64,000 nucleotides of DNA from Chamaelirium japonicum (taxonomy: Eukaryota > Streptophyta > Magnoliopsida > Liliales > Melanthiaceae). Shown here piece by piece: positions 42,742 through 55,079 of this stretch (the first letter of the stretch is position 1; each line of letters opens with the position of its first letter). The DNA lies in the NCBI GenBank assembly GCA_947650365.1, contig OX393549.1, forward strand, positions 23,921,347 to 23,985,346. The letters run 5' to 3'. The position numbers were made by a program, and so were the translations under genes. A model generated the notes under the pieces. That model was not told the DNA's origin and ran no database searches. It saw only the letters and a list, made by a program, of their open reading frames with translations.

Positions 42742-44365
42742 ATGGATCTAATGCCCTCACCCCCAAGTACACCGGAATACGTTCTTGCGACCCCTCCAGA
42801 GACATTACCAGTTGGGTGTGATCAAGAGGTGGTGGCCAATGATCAAACTGAACATGAGGACATAACACTTCTAGACCTATTAAATCAGACCGACGTAGCC
42901 TTCCACGCGGTTACCCCGAGTAATGTCGCTTCAAAGGTACGGTGTTAGTCCTTTTTGATATATATATAAATTATATTTGTATTCTTAATCAAGTTTAAAT
43001 CAAATTTATTGGGTCACTTAGTATAAGCTTTAATATCAAGTTTAAATCATTTATTGGGTCACTTAGTATACAATACTGGTAAAATAGGAATACAGTTTTA
43101 TATACTACCTTTAGATACCTTTTATTAAAAAACTAAAATTTAAGTGATATATTTTCTAAAATATGATATATAATGAATCTATTAATAACTGCAATAGGCT
43201 TCATATCTTCAAACGGAACGTGAGTTTTTAGAGATTTCAACATTGCAAATAAAGCAACAGAATAAAACAAGAAAGGATCCGAAGACAACGTTCCAGTCAC
43301 GTTCAACGGGGCAGCTTGCTAGAAGGCAAAGGGAAAAGGAGGAAAGAGCCAAGGGAAAGGCCGTGGCGATAGAACCATTTCACAATTTAGAATTGTCGGC
43401 TGAAAATCAAGGGCGACAGAAGAAATCAAGAAAGGATCCTGAGACAATGTTTTTGTCACGTTCTGCGGGTCAACTTGCTAGGAGGCAAAGGGAAAAGGAG
43501 GAAAGAGCAAAAAGGAATGGCGTGATGATAGTACCATTTGATAATTTAGAATGTCCTGGTGGAAATCTAGAGATATCAGATAACCCTACATGTCATTCAC
43601 GTTCAGTTAATCAACTTGCTAACATCGAAAGAGAAAGGGAGGGAAGATGCAAGGCAAATGCCGTAGCGATATTATCAGTTGAAAATCTGGAACAACATCC
43701 GGTTCTAAATCCCGAGCCACCACTGGTTGAAAATCTGGAACAACACCCGGTTGTAAATCTCGAGCCACCATTGGTTGAAAATCCAGAACTTCAGCTGGTG
43801 CCCAACACGTAAGTTGCATTTATTGTTGTCATTATCATTTGTAAGATATAACAAAACCTGTATTGTAAACTTGAACTTAGGAATATGTTATTTGGTATAC
43901 AGAAATAGAGAACTAGATGCATCTTATGAGGATGAGGACTTGAATGAACCTATATTACGTCGAGAACAACCAGATCGTCATTTCCTTGGTCGGATGGATG
44001 TCGTGTGCCCCACATGTTCGGCTTTGCATTTTATTGAGGAGCGATTAGCTAAATCCTCTGTGAGGTCACCAAGATTCGGTACGTGCTGTCTTGAAGGGAA
44101 GATCAGACTACCGTTGCTTAGAGAGCCACCCCGGTCGATTAAGGATTTGTTCGACGGTGATGATAATCGTTGCAAATCATTCCGGCTCCATGCTCGCGAG
44201 TACAATAATGCTAACGCATTCACAAGCCTCGGAGTGCAGAGAGATTCACGTGCTATTAATGGCCGAGGACCTAGACCATTCACGATACATGGCGAACTTC
44301 GACACCAAACAGGTGCATTATTGTCGAGACCAGATTCAAATGCCTTCGTATGCACAGTTGGATCT
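42742..44365 (+). pseudogene. N-terminal part of a Helitron Rep/helicase protein, broken
   Basis: Exons 42742-42936, 43198-43808 and 43903 to about 44365 join in frame across GT-AG introns, starting MDLMPSPPSTPEYVLATPP. The second exon encodes three imperfect repeats of about 60 residues around SRSTGQLARRQREKEERAK. The third reads HFLGRMDVVCPTCSALHF, FGTCCLEGKIRLPLL, YNNANAFTSLGV and GRGPRPFTIHGELRHQTGAL, the conserved segment preceding the Rep domain in plant Helitron proteins. Near 44335 the expected continuation PSYAQL appears in another frame, so there is a frameshift. A MITE then replaces the rest. The Rep catalytic motifs and the Pif1-like helicase are missing. Confidence 0.85.
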
Positions 44366-44690
44366 GAGGTGCAGCGTCGTTGCTGCACCTCAGGCATTGT
44401 TTGACCATCCTAGAAGTTTTGTCTAGGGTAAGATGATCTTCCTCACCAATTTTCATCAAATTCCAAAACTTCTAGGGGGGTCAAATGGTCGAAGCAAAAT
44501 CAGCCGTCCGCAGTCACCGTTAAAATTTGCAGATTTTGCTTCGACCATTTGACCCCCCTAGAAGGTTTGAAATTTGATAAAAATTGGTGAGGATGATCAT
44601 CTTACCCTAGATAACATCCTCACCAAATTTTATCAAATTCCAAAACTTCTAGGTAGGTAAACAAGGCGAGCGGTGCATCGTTGTTGCTGC
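44364..44690. mobile_element. Palindromic MITE interrupting the Helitron protein
   Basis: The ends (TGAGGTGCAGCGTCG at the left, complement of CATCGTTGTTGCTGCACCTCG at the right) are inverted repeats that continue through CCTAGAAGTTTTG. The inner part is a second palindrome (AAATGGTCGAAGCAAAATC with GATTTTGCTTCGACCATTT) centred near 44515. Noncoding. Confidence 0.75.
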
Positions 44691-44714
44691 ACCTCGGGTG
44701 CAGGCTCCCCGCCC

Positions 44715-44718
<4 letters not shown>

Positions 44719-44766
<48 letters not shown>
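44719..44766. repeat. (TA)n microsatellite
   Basis: About 24 TA units at the left edge of duplicate copy A. Confidence 0.95.
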
Positions 44767-44769
<3 letters not shown>

Positions 44770-44984
44770 ATATTTGGATCCGATGTCATTAAAACAAAAG
44801 CTAAAACAAAAGCAAGGAAAGAAAGTGTTGCATTCTTGCACTTCCCATTTTGGCCCTACAAAAATTACCAATATGCACCTATCATTATTCCATGTGTCCA
44901 TACCCTATACTAAAATAATTATTTTTAATTTGTGTACGTGTAAAATGTTCCATAGATATAGGGGAGAAGTTACCATGGGACAAC

Positions 44985-44989
<5 letters not shown>

Positions 44990-45063
<74 letters not shown>
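44990..45063. repeat. (CT)n microsatellite in copy A
   Basis: CT run with one CCT interruption. A T run (45151-45167) and a G run (45171-45199) follow nearby. The equivalent in copy B is at 51742-51832. Confidence 0.95.
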
Positions 45064-45167
45064 CAGGTGACAGGTCACCGAACCACCTCCTCTCCACCCG
45101 ACAGGCCACTGAACCGTCAATGGCAGGGCAATGCCGATAGGCACAAGGGTTTTTTTTTTTTTTTTTT

Positions 45168-45200
<33 letters not shown>

Positions 45201-45224
45201 TGGTAATTGACAGAGGGGGCAAGG

Positions 45225-45318
45225 AATCCGGATATCGCTTTAGGCGTGTGTCGCCGCCAAAGACAGCCGCGATGGCAACAGAAAGCGGCCATCCAAGTGC
45301 CGACAGGCACATGTATTA
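45225..45318 (+). mobile_element. Degenerate Helitron 3' end, copy A
   Basis: TCGCCGCCAAAGACAGCCGC, GGCAACAGAAAGCGGCC and GTGCCGACAGGCACATG follow the order of the 3' end of the Helitron at 36428. The final CACTAG has become TATTAC. Copy B (around 51997-52070) has CATGCATTAC, closer to the functional end. Confidence 0.45.
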
Positions 45319-45373
45319 CTTGTTGAATATAAACACATCACCCCCTGAGGTACAACACCGCCAAGCAAAATCC

Positions 45374-45532
45374 TCACATGGCATTCGCACCCATCATGTA
45401 GAACATAGAGTTGATCCACACCTTCCACTGCTCTACGGAGACAGAAGCCAATCCAATGTTTGGAAGAATGGCATTGCTTATCCACCCCAAAGCCTGCTCA
45501 TCATTGCTGTCTATGTCATTTTCATCATCATA
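45374..45532 (-). pseudogene. Exon-like 53-codon frame kept in both duplicate copies
   Basis: On the minus strand an acceptor-like AG precedes YDDENDIDSNDEQALGWISN, then AILPNIGLASVSVEQWKVW and NSMFYMMGANAM, then TGA. Copy B (52284-52126) has the same length with substitutions, two of them seen at protein level (W to R and V to L). I do not recognise the protein. It may be a captured C-terminal exon. Confidence 0.3.
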
Positions 45533-45680
45533 CTATCCACAGCAACCATATCTTTCTCATATTTTTCTTCTTTCGATGGGTAAGTTGGGATGAGATATGG
45601 ACTCTAAAGCCTCTTCTCTCTCATATTTTTCTTCATTTCCATTTATGATCAAGTCAGAGTTTGTGGTTACTCATCATAAG

Positions 45681-46581
45681 AGTGTGTTTGGTTAAGGTTA
45701 AAACACACGAAAGAAAAACAAAGGCTGTTGCTATTTGCACCCCCATAAATTACTAGCATCCCCAACTTAATAAATAATGAAATGTTGGATGTGTCCGCAA
45801 CATCCCAGGCATATTGATATGCACATAGTGTCGGTCATTCTCGACGAACATGTCATCGGTTGCTCCTGTTTGACATGGTGTACGTGGTCCATGTTTGTCG
45901 GGATTGACTGACATATACCCCACCATGTTAGTCAGGAGAAACCAACAACCATGTTGATCAGGGGCGACCGGCACGTCTGTAGGAATATGGAGAAAAATGA
46001 GAAAGGGAGAGGGAGGAGGACGAGGAAGAGGGGAGGGGGCGTTGAGGAGGGAGGGGGAGGACTAGAGGAGGTGACGGTGAGGTGCATGTAACCGGTAGCT
46101 CCAATGAGGCAATTGGAGGAGGAGGAGGAAGGGGAGGAGGAGCGGTGACAAAGGGCGGATCAAGGAGGAGAGGGAGGGGGAGGAAAACTCGTCTGTGGGG
46201 TGCACTATCAAAAATGGGGTTAACAATAAAAATATAAAACTGGTTGGGGCGCGTTGCATGATAGGGGGGGGGGGTGTTGGTAATTCTGTGGGTGCAAAAT
46301 AGTAACACTCAAAAGAAAATACTAGTTTTTTGGCAAAACAATATGTTTGGTTGATAGAAAAAAATGGTCTTTACGAGAAAATAATTTTTTTTGCGGAAAG
46401 TATTACGACTAAAGGCCATAACAATTTTCCTGCTAAAAGCATAGAAAAGTCATTTTCCTTTTTTTTCCAGACAATCAAACAATAGCAAGAAAAGTTACGT
46501 TTCATATCATTTCCTTTCTTTCTCTTTCCATTCCGATGAATTCCTTTCTTGCAAAAACTTTCCCAGCAACCAAACACACCC
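45681..46581. mobile_element. Possible TIR element with GTGTGTTTGGTT termini
   Basis: AGTGTGTTTGGTTAAGG near 45681 and CAACCAAACACACCCTG near 46567 are inverted. The interior includes GA/GGA-rich sequence and a G run at 46264. It is shared by copy B, so it predates the duplication. No coding capacity. Confidence 0.4.
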
Positions 46582-46661
46582 TGACAGGTCATCTAATTTG
46601 CATGTGATCAACTTTTTAGGAATTTATATGTATGAGGATGAGAGGGAACTCTGTTAACTAT

Positions 46662-46904
46662 AGGGGTGTTTGGCATTATTCCGGAACCGTTCATTTCTAT
46701 TCCAATACTATATTTTAAAACTAATGGATACTATCTGTTCCGGTGGAATGAAGAGTTGAGAATGATAATATATCACTTCGTGTGTTTCTATGCTGACTGG
46801 AATGTTGAACCATCAAAATTACATTAGAAATAGTAATTGATGGGATTACCCTCTTATGGATGAGGTTTAAGCAGAACAGCTGTTCCTCATGCCAAACACC
46901 CCCT
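46662..46904. mobile_element. MITE with AGGGGTGTTTGGCAT termini
   Basis: AGGGGTGTTTGGCATTATTC at the left and GAGGAACAG...-type complement ending CATGCCAAACACCCCCT at the right form a terminal inverted repeat of about 16 bp in a 243-bp element. The same element is in copy B near 53440-53684. Confidence 0.7.
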
Positions 46905-47230
46905 GTAAGGCTCTTCGAATTTTCTTTATCTACCTTCACTTTTTTTTAATCATGCTGAGGTTGTGTTGTGCCATAGCAATATCATATTCAATGATACTTA
47001 AACTTGCCTTCATGTATGAATTGGGTGAATATAAGCACTTGTTTAGTGTTCTGTTTTCATAATTAAGTAAACCCTAACTTGTCCAGCAAGAAAAGGAAAA
47101 AGTAAACCCTAAATTCCTGGATATTACAGATGTCAGCTGAATACCAAGTGATGGAACTTGGGCAGTTGTTGATGCTTCCTTGGATATATCAGTTATTGTA
47201 TAATCAATAATCAACAAGTGAACTACAAAT

Positions 47231-47232
47231 CT

Positions 47233-47286
<54 letters not shown>
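47231..47286. repeat. (CT)n microsatellite in copy A
   Basis: CT run with one CCT interruption; the equivalent run in copy B (54007-54049) is shorter and uninterrupted. Confidence 0.95.
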
Positions 47287-47288
<2 letters not shown>

Positions 47289-47379
47289 CAAGTCTTAGTG
47301 ATTATATATTTGCTAGCTTGACCTATACTGATCAGATATTTTTGTTTTGGAAGAGGACATACCTGTCCTGGTTTGAGTG

Positions 47380-47605
47380 ACGCCTGTAAGTACCATTGCA
47401 CAAGAGAGACCACAGTTCGAAGCCTGCCAACTACAGGAGCATAAAGTTTTTTTCCCTCACAAAAGACCAAGCGATGTTTTTGCCCACAGGTGAACCACTT
47501 TATTATATATGGCGCAAGACAAGCCCGGGATTCGATCTTGCGGCGGATTGGGAGGGAAACAGTGGGGCTAGCCACTGGGATACAACCACAGTTGTATAGT
47601 GATCA
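47380..47605 (-). mobile_element. tRNA-derived SINE-like sequence, possibly dimeric, copy A
   Basis: On the minus strand TATCCCAGTGGCTAGCCCC (box A-like) and AGATCGAATCCCGGG (box B-like) are followed about 100 bp later by GGCTTCGAACTGTGG, a second box B-like string. The arrangement suggests two fused tRNA-related units. The equivalent in copy B is at 54143-54368. No A-rich tail was fixed. Confidence 0.4.
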
Positions 47606-50600
47606 GCTATTGGTGGAAGGGAAAAGCACATTGTCTTTAAAGAAAGACATATTTCTCCTCTCAGCAGACGAAGAAAAGTACATTGCTGCAACTTGTTTTA
47701 CTCAAGCCATATGGTCAAGAAGACCACTTGAAGCTTTCAATCAACAACAGAGATTGACAAAGATTTCCTATGACATGTCTGATGATTGCTATTGCCGAGA
47801 ATCTAGTTTTCCATGGGAAACCCAAGCTTACATTGTTCACTACCATTTCATGCATGAGCTTATCAAACATAAAGAGATCAAGTTACACCTGCAAAAGTAT
47901 CCGCAAAGTTGAGGAAATTTCACAAAGCCATTAAACCCGGAGGTTTTGATCTTCGATTCGAAGCTTTGTCTAGTTGTAAACTGTATCTTCTTTAATTTTG
48001 AAGGAAACTGTATCCTGCACACTTAACAAATATGTCAAATTCCCTGAACAAAAGTGTTAGTCCAAAATAAAAAAGACAGGAAAGTATGGACATGTATGTA
48101 AAGCATGTGTGCATTTAATAGTTACCATGAGCCTCAGTACCAATTAAACAATTGTTTTCATAAGGATTTGTTAGACACCTCACTCGCCCCCAACACCCTA
48201 TGGATGATATCCGCAAATAGAGCATGAAAACTTATCCACTCCCTTAGTGGAAACATATACCCAATGATCCTCAATGCAACATCTCCCTATTAAACGAAAG
48301 GTAGACAGTTGTGCATAGACTTATTTTTATGCATTTGTTTGAATCTAATAACTTATTTTATGTTCTTGGTTTTCTTCGGTTGGATTTCGATTTCCTTCTA
48401 TATGCAAGAAATCCCATGAAACCCCATTGGATACTAGCTGTTGAGGTATGTTTGTAATGATTTTGACTTGTTTTAGATCTAAATTTTTTGCTTTGTTCTT
48501 GTTTTTATACATTTGGATTTAGATTTAGATTTCATTCCAACTGCAAGAATTCCCCTCAATTATCATTGAATATTAGTCCTTGATGGTTTTTTTAGAAGGA
48601 CCCATCTGTTACTAGGGGTTAAAATTCTTGATCTTACCTGTTAATTCATACTAGTGAACTCCCCAGTTTTAATCTAGTAGCAACATATGAAGATCTAAAG
48701 TGACCTTACTCATTTAGCACACCAGCCACCTACTGATCGAGACAAACCGCCTAAAGTTGTCCCATGTGCTACAGTTTAGGTGAAGTGCCCAGCTTCACTT
48801 AGGACCGGAACCAGAAATAAGCTATATGGATCTACATGATCTCCTGTGTAAGAGCGGGCTACGCGGATACAATATGATATCTATTATATCTAGCCTATGG
48901 GCTCTCACTCGCTTGTCATAAACCAGTGACTTGTGGCACTGATAACTATTACACCCTAGTGAATGTTTTAAGAGACTCAATCTAATGGCGACATAACTGG
49001 ATTGGGTTTTTAGGCAAAGCCCCAACATCAAACCTGCATAGTGCTTAGAGTAGTTCACAATGTGCCACAAGTTCGGTCAGTACATAGATCTCAAAGTTAA
49101 CCAGCTAAGGGTCCGTTTGTTTCACTCAAGGTGGATGGAAGTGTAGGGGAGGACTCCTGAATCCTGATGACATGGCTTCCTGGTTGAGAAGTCAAGTCCT
49201 AGTGTTTGATTGGGGTCAAAGTTTTTAGAGAGAAGTTGGATTCAAAGTTAATAGGAAAAGTGATTCCTCAGTTTCATATTTGTTAATATATTAATTTGCT
49301 TCACTGGCCCAAACTTGACGTTGCCTCTTTGGAGGCCAATGTTGCCCTTGGGCTCACATCAAACATGGGAGAAGTAGTGGCCAGCTTCCAAACTGAATTT
49401 CAGACAAACAAACGAGGTAAGTCGGTGCTCAATACTTTTCTAACTGATGATTACTGCAGGTAGGTTGATGATTAAATGAAAAAGAAGTCAACCAAACTAC
49501 TTACTCTGCTGCATGTGGTTCTCTACATGATCTTTGAAGAAACAATAAGTTATTGGATTACCGGTTTCTGCAATAATTTACTTCATCACGTCATGTATGC
49601 AAAGAAAATCAGTATTGGAATTTGCTAGCCATAGCCATGGTACAATGCAATTTTAATATGATGTTAGTCAGATAATTTGCATCGCAAAAAAAAAACATTC
49701 CACAAAACTTGCAAGCATATTAATACTCATTGATCAGCTAAAAACTTGATGAAGAAAAAAACCTTGCAAGAAAGAGAACCAGTTCAAGGAACATGTGCTA
49801 GTGTGATTCATGTGATGTCGAAGGAGCTCAGAATACTGAGTTTCGCTCGAGGGATTTCTTCTCTATTCATTAGGAATCCAAAAATATGAACTGTTGAATA
49901 ACTGATGGACTACGTTCAAGTACTCATAAGAAGTGAAAAGGATAACAAATCTTTGTAGATGCTTCTGCATAAGCATAACAAACCTACCATCCCACATGTA
50001 CCCACAAAGTTGAACATATTCGACTCCCCTCCCCTTCTATAGCAGGCGACAATGGTTAACCTAATCTGATCGAAGCAGATGTTGGGATGATCAACTCATC
50101 AAGTGATCAGTAGGCAAGTAGGTCAGAGCAGACTAACCTTATACTAAAACCTCCACAAGGATTGTTGGGGAATGTTGCGGGACTAACCAGCAAGCCATGC
50201 ATACTATGTGAACATGGGGGGTGGGGGTGGGAGGGGTAAACCTCACCATCATCCCTTGTTGGTTTGCGTACATGAACTAGAAGGAAACAGGATAAATTCA
50301 TGGGGTTTAAGCCTTCAAAAAGTGATATTGGATTGACAGTTCATGTGGATTGACAGTTAATGTAGCCGCTGATTGTTCATTGTATTTCCTCAATATCTTC
50401 GTTATATGAGCAATAAAATTACAAATAATTGTTGTAGATGGAACAAATTCGAAGAATAATAACACTACAAACACCTATATAAAGGGCAAAAGGGAAAAAA
50501 ATGTACAAATTAACCCAATCAAAGTAGTAGCCCAAGAATTGCACAGCTCCAGCTGACATTATAGTAGCACTAAGAATCGAAGATGATCCGAAGCATCTCA

Positions 50601-51004
50601 ATCACAGCAGGAGAAACAGATGGTGCGGGGAAAAAAAATTAGGGTTTCATTTTGGAAATCGAATTGCAGAGCAAAAAGGGGCAAGAACAGCAGGAGAAGA
50701 ATGTTGAAGTACATCAGGAGAGGCAAAGTTCAAAAATGTAATACCTAAAGGTAGATAGATATAAAAGCTCAAGTATAATCTAATATAATGGCTACAAAAA
50801 CATCACACAGAGTGATCACATCCCCTCTGTCATGCTTAAACATCATTCCAACTACAATATGTCACCGATCACCTCCCTAAGAAAACACAAAATTTGAGCA
50901 AATGAAGAATTAAAATTATATAAAACTGAGGTTCCATAGTTGTCAATAATAAGTCAGGAAAGATATGCATGGTGGGTAACCTTCTTTGCAATAGTTTAAG
51001 CGCT
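47606..51004. other. Rest of copy A, no supported gene
   Basis: AT-rich noncoding sequence. The frame at 47490-47912 is shortened by substitutions in copy B (ending at 54656) and lacks recognisable motifs, so it is not called. Confidence 0.5.
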
Positions 51005-51504
51005 NNNNNNNNNNNNNNNNNNNNNNNNNNNNNNNNNNNNNNNNNNNNNNNNNNNNNNNNNNNNNNNNNNNNNNNNNNNNNNNNNNNNNNNNNNNNNNNN
51101 NNNNNNNNNNNNNNNNNNNNNNNNNNNNNNNNNNNNNNNNNNNNNNNNNNNNNNNNNNNNNNNNNNNNNNNNNNNNNNNNNNNNNNNNNNNNNNNNNNNN
51201 NNNNNNNNNNNNNNNNNNNNNNNNNNNNNNNNNNNNNNNNNNNNNNNNNNNNNNNNNNNNNNNNNNNNNNNNNNNNNNNNNNNNNNNNNNNNNNNNNNNN
51301 NNNNNNNNNNNNNNNNNNNNNNNNNNNNNNNNNNNNNNNNNNNNNNNNNNNNNNNNNNNNNNNNNNNNNNNNNNNNNNNNNNNNNNNNNNNNNNNNNNNN
51401 NNNNNNNNNNNNNNNNNNNNNNNNNNNNNNNNNNNNNNNNNNNNNNNNNNNNNNNNNNNNNNNNNNNNNNNNNNNNNNNNNNNNNNNNNNNNNNNNNNNN
51501 NNNN
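51005..51504. other. Assembly gap of exactly 500 N
   Basis: The round number indicates a placeholder of unknown true size joining two contigs. Confidence 0.99.
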
Positions 51505-51741
51505 TATATATACACACACACACACACACCCCATATTTGGATCCGATGTCATTAAAACAAAAGCAAGGAAAGAAGTGTTGCATTCATGCACTTCCCATTT
51601 TGGCCCTACAAAAATTACCAATATATGCACCTATCATTATTCCATGTGTCCATACCCTATACTAAAAATAATTATTTTTAATTTGTGTACGTGTAAAATG
51701 TTCCATAGATATAGGGGAGAAGTTACCATGGGACAACATAA

Positions 51742-51742
51742 T

Positions 51743-51832
<90 letters not shown>
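51742..51832. repeat. (CT)n microsatellite in copy B
   Basis: CT run with interruptions, longer than its counterpart in copy A. Confidence 0.95.
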
Positions 51833-51834
<2 letters not shown>

Positions 51835-53017
51835 GGTGACAGGTCACCGAACCACCTCCTCTCCACCCGACAGGCCACTGAACCGTCAAAGGCAGGGCAA
51901 TGCCGATAGGCACAAGGTTTTTTTTTTTTTTTTTTTGAGGGGGGGGGGGGGATGGTAATTGACAGAGGGGGCAAGGAATCCGGATATCGCTTTAGGCGTG
52001 TGTCGCCGCCAAAGACAGCCGCAATGGCAACAGAAAGCGGCCGTCCGAGTGCCGACAGGCACATGCATTACTTGTTGAATATAAACACATCACCCCCCGA
52101 GGTACAACACCGCCAAGCAAAATCCTCACATGGCATTCGCACCCATCATGTAGAACATAGAGTTGATCCACACCTTCCACTGCTCTACTGAGAGAGAAGC
52201 CAATCCAATGTTTGGAAGAATGGCATTGCTTATCCTCCCCAAAGCCTGCTCATCATTGCTGTCTATGTCATTTTCATCATCATACTATCCACAGCAACCA
52301 TATCTTTCTCATATTTTTCTTCTTTCGATGGGTAAGTTGGGATGAGATATGGACTCTAAAGCCTCTTCTCTCTCATATTTTTCTTCATTTCCATTTATGA
52401 TCAAGTCAGAGTTTGTGGTTACTCATCATAAGAGTGTGTTTTGGTTAAGGTTAAAACACACGAAAGAAAAACAAAGGCTGTTGCTATTTGCACCCCCATA
52501 AATTACTAGCATCTCCAACTTAATAAATAATGAAATGTTGGATGTGTCCGCAACATCCCAGCCATATTGATATGCACATAGTGGTCGGTCATTCTCGACG
52601 AACATGTCATCGGTTGCTCCTGTTTAACATGGTGTACGTGGTCCATGTTTTGTCGGGATTGACTGACATATACCCCACCATGTTAGTCAGGAGAAACCAA
52701 CAACCATGTTGATCAGGGGCGACCGACACGTCTGTAGGAATATGGAGAAAAATGAGAAGGGAGAGGGAGGAGGACGAGGAAGAGGGGAGGGGGCGTTGAG
52801 GAGGGAGGGGGAGGACTAGAGGAGGTGACGGTGAGGTGCATGTAACCGGTAGCTCCAATGAGGCAATTGGAGGAGGAGGAGGAAGGGGAGGAGGGAGCGG
52901 GTGACAAAGGGCGGATCAAGGAGGAGAGGGAGGGGGAGGAAAACTCGTCTGTGGGGTGCACTATCAAAATGGGGTTAACAATAAAAATGTAAAACTGGTT
53001 GGGGCGCGTGCATGATA

Positions 53018-53018
<1 letters not shown>

Positions 53019-53050
<32 letters not shown>
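53019..53050. repeat. Poly-G run in copy B
   Basis: About 31 G against about 10 in copy A (46264-46273). Confidence 0.9.
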
Positions 53051-53051
<1 letters not shown>

Positions 53052-54000
53052 GTTGGTAATTCTGTGGGTGCAAAATAGTAACACTCAAAAGAAAATACTA
53101 GTTTTTTGGCAAACAAAATGTTTTGGTTGATAGGAAAATATGGTCTTTACGAGAAAATAATTTTTTTTGTGGAAAGTATTACGACTAAAGGCCATAACAA
53201 TTTTTCCTGCTAAAAGCATAGAAAAGTCATTTTCCTTTTTTTTCCAGACAACCAAACAATAGCAAGAAAAGTTACGTTTCATATCATTTCCTTTCTTTCT
53301 CTTTCCATTCCGATGAATTCCTTTCTTGCAAAAACTTTTCCAGCAACCAAACACACCCTGACAGGTCATCTAATTTGCATGTGATCAACTTTTTAGGAAT
53401 TTATATGTATGAGGATGAGAGGGAACTCTGTTAACTATAGGGGTGTTTGGCATTATTCCGGAACCGTTCATTTCTATTCCAGTACTATATTTTAAAACTA
53501 ATGGATACTATCTGTTCCGGTGGAATGAAGAGTTGAGAATGATAATATATCACTTCGTGCGTTTCTATGCTGACTGGAATGTTGAACCATCAAATTACAT
53601 TAGAAATAGTAATTGATGGGATTACCCTCTTATGGATGAGGTTTAAGCAGAACAGCTGTTCCTCATGCCAAACACCCCCTGTAAGTCTCTTCGAATTTTC
53701 TTTATCTACCTTCACTTTTTTTTAATCATGCTGAGGTTGTGTTGTGCCATAGCAATATCATATTCAATGATACTTAAACTTGCCTTCATGTATGAATTGG
53801 GTGAATATAAGCACTTGTTTAGTGTTCTGTTTTCATAATTAAGTAAACCCTAACTTGTCCAGCAAGAAAAGGAAAAAGTAAACCCTAAATTCCTGGATAT
53901 TACAGATGTCAGCTGAATACCAAGTGATGGAACTTGGGCAGTTGTTGATGCTTCCTTGGATATATCACTTATTGTATAATCAATAATCAACAAGTGAACT

Positions 54001-54051
<51 letters not shown>

Positions 54052-54142
54052 CAAGTCTTAGTGATTATATATTTGCTAGCTTGACCTATACTGATCAGAT
54101 ATTTTTGTTTTGGAAGAGGACATACCTGTCCTGGTTTGAGTG

Positions 54143-54368
54143 ACGCCTGTAAGTACCATTGCACAAGAGAGACCACAGTTCGAAGCCTGCCAACTACAGG
54201 AGCATAAAGTTTTTTTCCCTCGCAAAAGACCAAGCGATGTTTTTGCCCACAGGTGAACCACTTTATTATATATGGCGCAAGACAAGCCCGGGATTCGATC
54301 TTGCGACGGATTGGGAGGGAAACAGTGGGGCTAGCCACTGGGATACAACCACAGTTGTATAGTGATCA
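54143..54368 (-). mobile_element. tRNA-derived SINE-like sequence, copy B
   Basis: Counterpart of 47380-47605 with the same box A-like and box B-like strings; GCGGCGGATT has become GCGACGGATT on the plus strand. Confidence 0.4.
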
Positions 54369-55079
54369 GCTATTGGTGGAAGGAAAAGCACATTGTCTTT
54401 AAAGAAAGACATATTTCTCCTCTCAGCAGACGAAGAAAAGTACATTGCTGCAACTTGTTTTACTCAAGCCATATGGTCAAGAAGACCACTTGAAGCTTTC
54501 AATCAACAACAGAGATTGACAAAGATTTCCTATGACATGTCTGATGATTGCTATTGCCGAGAATCTAGTTTTCCATGGGAAACCCAAGCTTACATTGTTC
54601 ACTACCATTTCATGCATGAGCTTATCAAACATAAAGAGATCAAGTTACACCTGTAAAAGTATCCGCAAAGTTGAGGAAATTTCACAAAGCCATTAAACCC
54701 GGAGGTTTTGATCTTCGATTCGAAGCTTTGTCTAGTTGTAAACTGTATCTTCTTTAATTTTGAAGGAAACTGTATCCTGCACACTTAACAAATATGTCAA
54801 ATTCCCTGAACAAAAGTGTTAGTCCAAAATCAAAACGACAGGAAAGTATGGACATGTATGTAAAGCATGTGTGCATTTAATAGTTACCATGAGCCTTAGT
54901 ACCAATTAAACAATTATTTTCATAAGGGTTTGTTAGACACCTCACTCGCCCCAACGCCCTAGGGATGATATCCGCAAATAGAGCATGAAAATTTATCCAC
55001 TCCCTTAGTGGAAACATATACTCAATGATCCTCAATGCAACATCTCCCTATTAAACGAAAGGTTGACAGTTGTGCATAG

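Larger units (their letters stand above)
37319..45318 (+). mobile_element. Long Helitron with a Rep/helicase fragment and captured exons
   Basis: The 5' end TCTATATAACATGGCACGG is identical in type to the neighbouring element and joins it without a spacer. In order it contains C-rich segments (37500-38180), family repeats, duplicated 35-nt exons, a zinc-knuckle exon, a three-unit tandem repeat, an unidentified exon and the first exons of a Helitron replication protein. The protein breaks off at a MITE near 44365. A decayed 3' end may lie at 45225-45318 (GTGCCGACAGGCACATG then TATTAC in place of CACTAG). The 5' end is firm and the 3' end is uncertain; the interval may include later insertions. 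Confidence 0.65.
44767..51004 (+). repeat. Segmental duplication, copy A
   Basis: This block is repeated in the same orientation at 51525-59824, after the gap. It begins CCCATATTTGGATCCGATGT and ends at the gap with TTTGCAATAGTTTAAGCGCT. The order of all sub-elements is the same in both copies, including the CT tract, the T/G run, the SINE-like segment and the TIR elements. Differences are scattered substitutions, small indels and two large insertions in copy B. No intact gene is present. Confidence 0.95.

Noticed and set aside
47490..47912. 140-codon frame in copy A
   Set aside because: Copy B has a nonsense change (CTGCAA to CTGTAA) and indels that shorten the frame, and it overlaps a SINE-like segment.
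50869..51958. Long frames through the gap
   Set aside because: They consist mostly of undetermined residues from the 500 N.
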